A stretch of DNA of 5,554 bases from an uncultured delta proteobacterium (GTDB lineage Bacteria; Myxococcota_A; Polyangia; Polyangiales; Ga0077539), in assembly GCA_903885885.1 (NCBI GenBank), contig CAISKJ010000928.1:1-5554 (forward strand), written 5' to 3'. How positions within the stretch are numbered: the first letter of the stretch is position 1; every line of letters starts with the position of its first letter. Shown piece after piece: positions 4,784 through 5,554 of the stretch. The translations under genes and the position numbers were made by a program. The notes below the pieces were generated by a model. The model had not been told where the DNA came from. It saw nothing but the letters and a program-made list of their open reading frames with translations, and did no database searches.

Positions 4784-5554
4784 ATGAGTGACGTTCACGC
4801 GCCCGAACTCGAACCCGCCCTCGGGTGGCTCAACACCGACCACCCCCTGCGCCTGCGGGCCCTGCGCGGCCACGTCGTGGTGCTCCACTTCTTCACCTAC
4901 GGCTGCGTCGAGTGCGCGCACTCGCTCTCCGTCGTCGAGGCCCTCGCGCGGCGCTACGCGCGGGCCCCGGTGGCCGTCATCGGCGTACACAGCGCGCGCT
5001 TCGCCGGCGAGGCCGACGTCGCGCGCGTGGCCGACGCCCTCGCGCGGCACCACGTCACGCACCCCGTCGTGGTCGACGTCGGTCACGACCTCTGGGAGCG
5101 CTACGCCCTGCACCGCTGGCCCACCGTGGCGGTGCTGCGCCCCGACGGCACGCTCGCCTCGGTGGCGCCCGGCGCGCCCGACGACGAGGCGCTCGACACG
5201 CTCGTCGCGAGCCTCCTCGGCGAGAGCCTCGCGCGCGGCACGCTCGCCGCCGAGCGCGTCGACACGCGCTTCGCGCCCGAGCCGTGGGAGGGCACCCTAC
5301 GCTTTCCATCGGGCATTGCCGTCGCGCCCGACGGCCGCATCGCCATCGCCGACACAGGCCACCACCGCGTGCTCGTGACCGACCGCGACGGCGCCGTGCG
5401 CGTGGCCGTCGGCAACGGTCGCGCGGGGCTCGTCGACGGCGACGCGGGCTTCGCGCAGTTCCACAGTCCGCACGGCGTGGCGTGGGTCGGCGAGCAGGTG
5501 TGGGTCGCCGACACGGGCAACCACTGCGTGCGCGTGATCGACCTCGAAGAGTCC
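4784..5554 (+). CDS. Thioredoxin-like/NHL-repeat protein (NHLRC2-like), 3' end beyond window
   Basis: The first 257 residues are visible; the frame is open to the window edge. Residues about 12-150 form a thioredoxin-like domain. WLNTDHPLRLRALRG leads into strand VVVLHFFTY and a CxxC site, C41-V-E-C44. VAVIGVHSARF, HPVVVD and the cis-proline region RWPT (P113) follow. From about residue 174 NHL repeats begin: FPSGIAVAPDGRIAIADTGHHRVLV and then, from 226, FHSPHGVAWVGEQVWVADTGNHCVRVID. These are blades of a beta-propeller that should continue downstream. The order thioredoxin then NHL is that of animal NHLRC2 and its bacterial relatives, whose biochemical role is not settled; the CxxC suggests thiol-disulphide chemistry. 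No signal peptide is evident, so it is probably cytoplasmic. It starts in the same frame as apt, two codons after the apt TAG, without a clear Shine-Dalgarno, so reinitiation or coupling is likely. Alternative: a TlpA/AhpC-TSA-like redoxin fused to a propeller, essentially the same call. Confidence 0.88.
   Translation, partial: MSDVHAPELEPALGWLNTDHPLRLRALRGHVVVLHFFTYGCVECAHSLSVVEALARRYARAPVAVIGVHSARFAGEADVARVADALARHHVTHPVVVDVGHDLWERYALHRWPTVAVLRPDGTLASVAPGAPDDEALDTLVASLLGESLARGTLAAERVDTRFAPEPWEGTLRFPSGIAVAPDGRIAIADTGHHRVLVTDRDGAVRVAVGNGRAGLVDGDAGFAQFHSPHGVAWVGEQVWVADTGNHCVRVIDLEES

Noticed and set aside
2597..5113. Very long open frame on the minus strand (838 codons) opposite the oxygenase, apt and thioredoxin-NHL genes
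   Set aside because: It is a codon-bias shadow: GC-rich third positions remove stops from the opposite strand. The translation is low-complexity (Arg/Ala/Val/His/Asp-rich) with no motif, while the + strand shows clear family motifs throughout.
5297..5318. Small cluster of less GC-biased codons (CTA, TTT, CCA, ATT) at the thioredoxin-NHL junction
   Set aside because: Too short to indicate transfer or a recent fusion. Similar small clusters occur near 3437-3462 in the oxygenase and 4312-4333 in apt.
4788..5378. Plus-strand open frame of 196 codons in frame 3 over the thioredoxin-NHL gene
   Set aside because: Its Ser/Thr/Arg/Ala-rich translation is a shadow. The frame-2 reading from ATG 4784 contains the thioredoxin and NHL motifs.

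Overview
This window comes from a bacterium with very high GC content. Third codon positions are almost all G or C, so spurious open frames lie on both strands. The gene mix and codon use would fit a myxobacterium-like genome (Myxococcota/Polyangia). That placement is an impression from protein style, not a demonstrated assignment; another high-GC lineage is possible. No tRNA, rRNA, CRISPR array, insertion sequence, attachment site or origin was seen.

Layout: all supported genes are on the + strand and closely spaced. Positions 1-159 hold no gene I can support, only GC-rich inverted repeats and a Shine-Dalgarno (TAAGG). A gene of unknown function follows (160-1450). It is interrupted in this sequence by an apparent one-base shift at a CCCC run (301-304). 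Thirty-two bases later is an SCP2-type thiolase (1483-2715). One base after its stop is a carotenoid/stilbene-type cleavage oxygenase (2717-4192) with all four iron-ligand histidines. A 54-base gap leads to adenine phosphoribosyltransferase, apt (4247-4777). Six bases further, in the same frame, begins a thioredoxin-like/NHL-repeat protein (4784 to the window edge, incomplete).

Working together: the thiolase and oxygenase are almost certainly co-transcribed and probably translationally coupled. One reading is that the oxygenase cleaves a conjugated double bond (apocarotenoid or stilbene-like substrate), and that the thiolase acts on a CoA ester derived from the same substrate or pathway. No aldehyde dehydrogenase or CoA ligase is present here to join the two steps, so this is only a hypothesis. 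Apt (purine salvage) and the thioredoxin-NHL protein form a second tight pair with no obvious metabolic connection to the first. The unknown first gene may belong with the thiolase/oxygenase pair by position only.

Nothing here amounts to a clear new system. The points most worth checking are the frameshift in the unknown gene, the open frame that would fuse it to the thiolase, a Glu-to-Gln change in the oxygenase's second coordination shell, and the dyad/promoter-like sequence just upstream of the thiolase ATG.
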